Origin: Egerieenecus sp048201975
GTDB taxonomy: Bacteria > Bacillota > Clostridia > Christensenellales > Aristaeellaceae
NCBI GenBank assembly: GCA_048201975.1
Contig: DBFBGQ010000105.1
Span: 1 to 7,182 of the forward strand
Length of the DNA: 7,182 bases
Direction: 5' to 3'
Below the pieces are notes generated by a model. The model was not told the origin of the DNA, did no database searches, and worked only from the letters and a program-made list of their open reading frames with translations. Position numbers and translations under genes: made by a program. Positions 6,962-7,182 of the stretch are shown in pieces (position 1 is the first letter of the stretch; the number at the start of each line of letters is the position of its first letter).

Positions 6962-6988
6962 ATTAGCATAGAAGCGAGAGATCGTCAA
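6960..6988 (-). promoter_or_regulatory. Candidate promoter for the kinase gene
   Basis: On the minus strand, TTGACG (6988-6983) is followed after 17 bases by TAATCT (6965-6960). The -10 keeps the important first T, second A and last T and is preceded by TGC, an extended -10 motif. Transcription would start near 6953. Confidence 0.55.
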
Positions 6989-6990
6989 GG

Positions 6991-7049
6991 GCGTTTGCCA
7001 GGGGAAAGAAGCGCGTGAAGGATGCCGCGCGCTTCCTACCAGGAAACGC
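6991..7049. repeat. Nested inverted repeat in the divergent intergenic region
   Basis: GCGTTT (6991-6996) pairs with AAACGC (7044-7049), CC (6998-6999) with GG (7042-7043), and inside them GAAGCGCG (7008-7015) pairs perfectly with CGCGCTTC (7028-7035) around a 12-base loop. It lies between the minus-strand kinase promoter and the plus-strand promoter at 7113-7140, so it could be a shared operator or a structured RNA segment. No T-run follows. Confidence 0.45.
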
Positions 7050-7112
7050 AGCATGCAGGCAACAGGAATGAGCCGGCGCGCATTTCAGAATGTAAATTTT
7101 CCAAATGAAACA

Positions 7113-7140
7113 TTGTTTTTTTTACAAACTATTTTAATAT
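7113..7140 (+). promoter_or_regulatory. Candidate promoter for a gene beyond the right edge
   Basis: TTGTTT (7113-7118) and TAATAT (7135-7140) are 16 bases apart in an AT-rich stretch that contrasts with the GC-rich sequence before it. A second -35-like TTTACA (7121-7126) lacks a well-spaced -10. An AATGT/ACATT inverted repeat (7089-7093 with 7110-7114) lies upstream. Confidence 0.5.
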
Positions 7141-7173
7141 GAATGTATGAAGTATGCGATAGCCTGATCGTTC

Positions 7174-7182
7174 AAAAGGAAG
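7174..7182 (+). promoter_or_regulatory. Ribosome binding site at window edge
   Basis: AAAAGGAAG forms the last nine bases and follows the promoter at 7113-7140, so a plus-strand gene very probably starts within about 5-12 bases after the window. The gene itself is not visible. An ATG at 7143 opens a frame to the window end but has no ribosome binding site. Confidence 0.55.

Noticed and set aside
6622..6966. Open frames on both strands across the kinase leader
   Set aside because: They are Arg/Gly-rich, overlap each other and the kinase start, and lack a ribosome binding site and any recognisable motif.
1..7182. CRISPR array, tRNA, rRNA, insertion sequence or transposase
   Set aside because: No regular direct repeats with spacers, no tRNA or rRNA conserved segments, and no transposase-like protein were found on either strand.
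7143..7182. Short frame MYEVCDSLIVQKE running off the right edge
   Set aside because: It has no ribosome binding site, and a good ribosome binding site at 7174-7182 lies within it, pointing to a start beyond the window.

Overview
The window looks like chromosomal DNA from a GC-rich, Clostridia-like Bacillota, possibly gut or rumen associated. The grounds are exported proteins with short Gram-positive-style signal peptides, strong AGGAG ribosome binding sites with 6-9 base spacing, sigma-A type promoters, and an AgrC-type GHKL sensor kinase. This taxonomic reading is inference.

Layout. Positions 1-336 are non-coding: a nested inverted-repeat element (46-96), a short palindrome (143-159), a strong promoter (171-199) and a roughly 130-base leader. 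Three plus-strand genes follow, each coding for an exported protein: a family 3 glycoside hydrolase with an EF-hand-like calcium loop and a C-terminal beta-sandwich (337-2823), a cysteine-rich right-handed beta-helix protein (2921-4357), and a free-standing CBM9/DOMON-like binding protein (4481-5266). A hairpin terminator lies between the first and second genes, and another follows the third. Convergent to them on the minus strand is a membrane histidine kinase (5405-6676) with no response regulator in the window. Its likely promoter is nearly 280 bases upstream, which implies a long GC-rich leader. The right edge (6989-7182) has a nested inverted repeat, an AT-rich plus-strand promoter and a ribosome binding site at the last bases, so a further plus-strand gene probably begins just beyond the window.

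How the parts may work together. The three exported proteins resemble a small extracellular glycan-handling set: a hydrolase that trims sugars, a beta-helix protein that may bind or cleave a polymer, and a carbohydrate-binding-like module. No transporter, anchor motif (sortase, lipobox, SLH, dockerin) or transcription factor is visible. The kinase may sense an extracellular signal, but nothing in the sequence ties it to the three genes except proximity.

The points most worth following are the cysteine-to-asparagine ladder in the beta-helix protein, the nested structured element at 46-96, the long leader of the kinase gene with an A/T inverted repeat across its promoter, and the terminator placed directly before the beta-helix gene.
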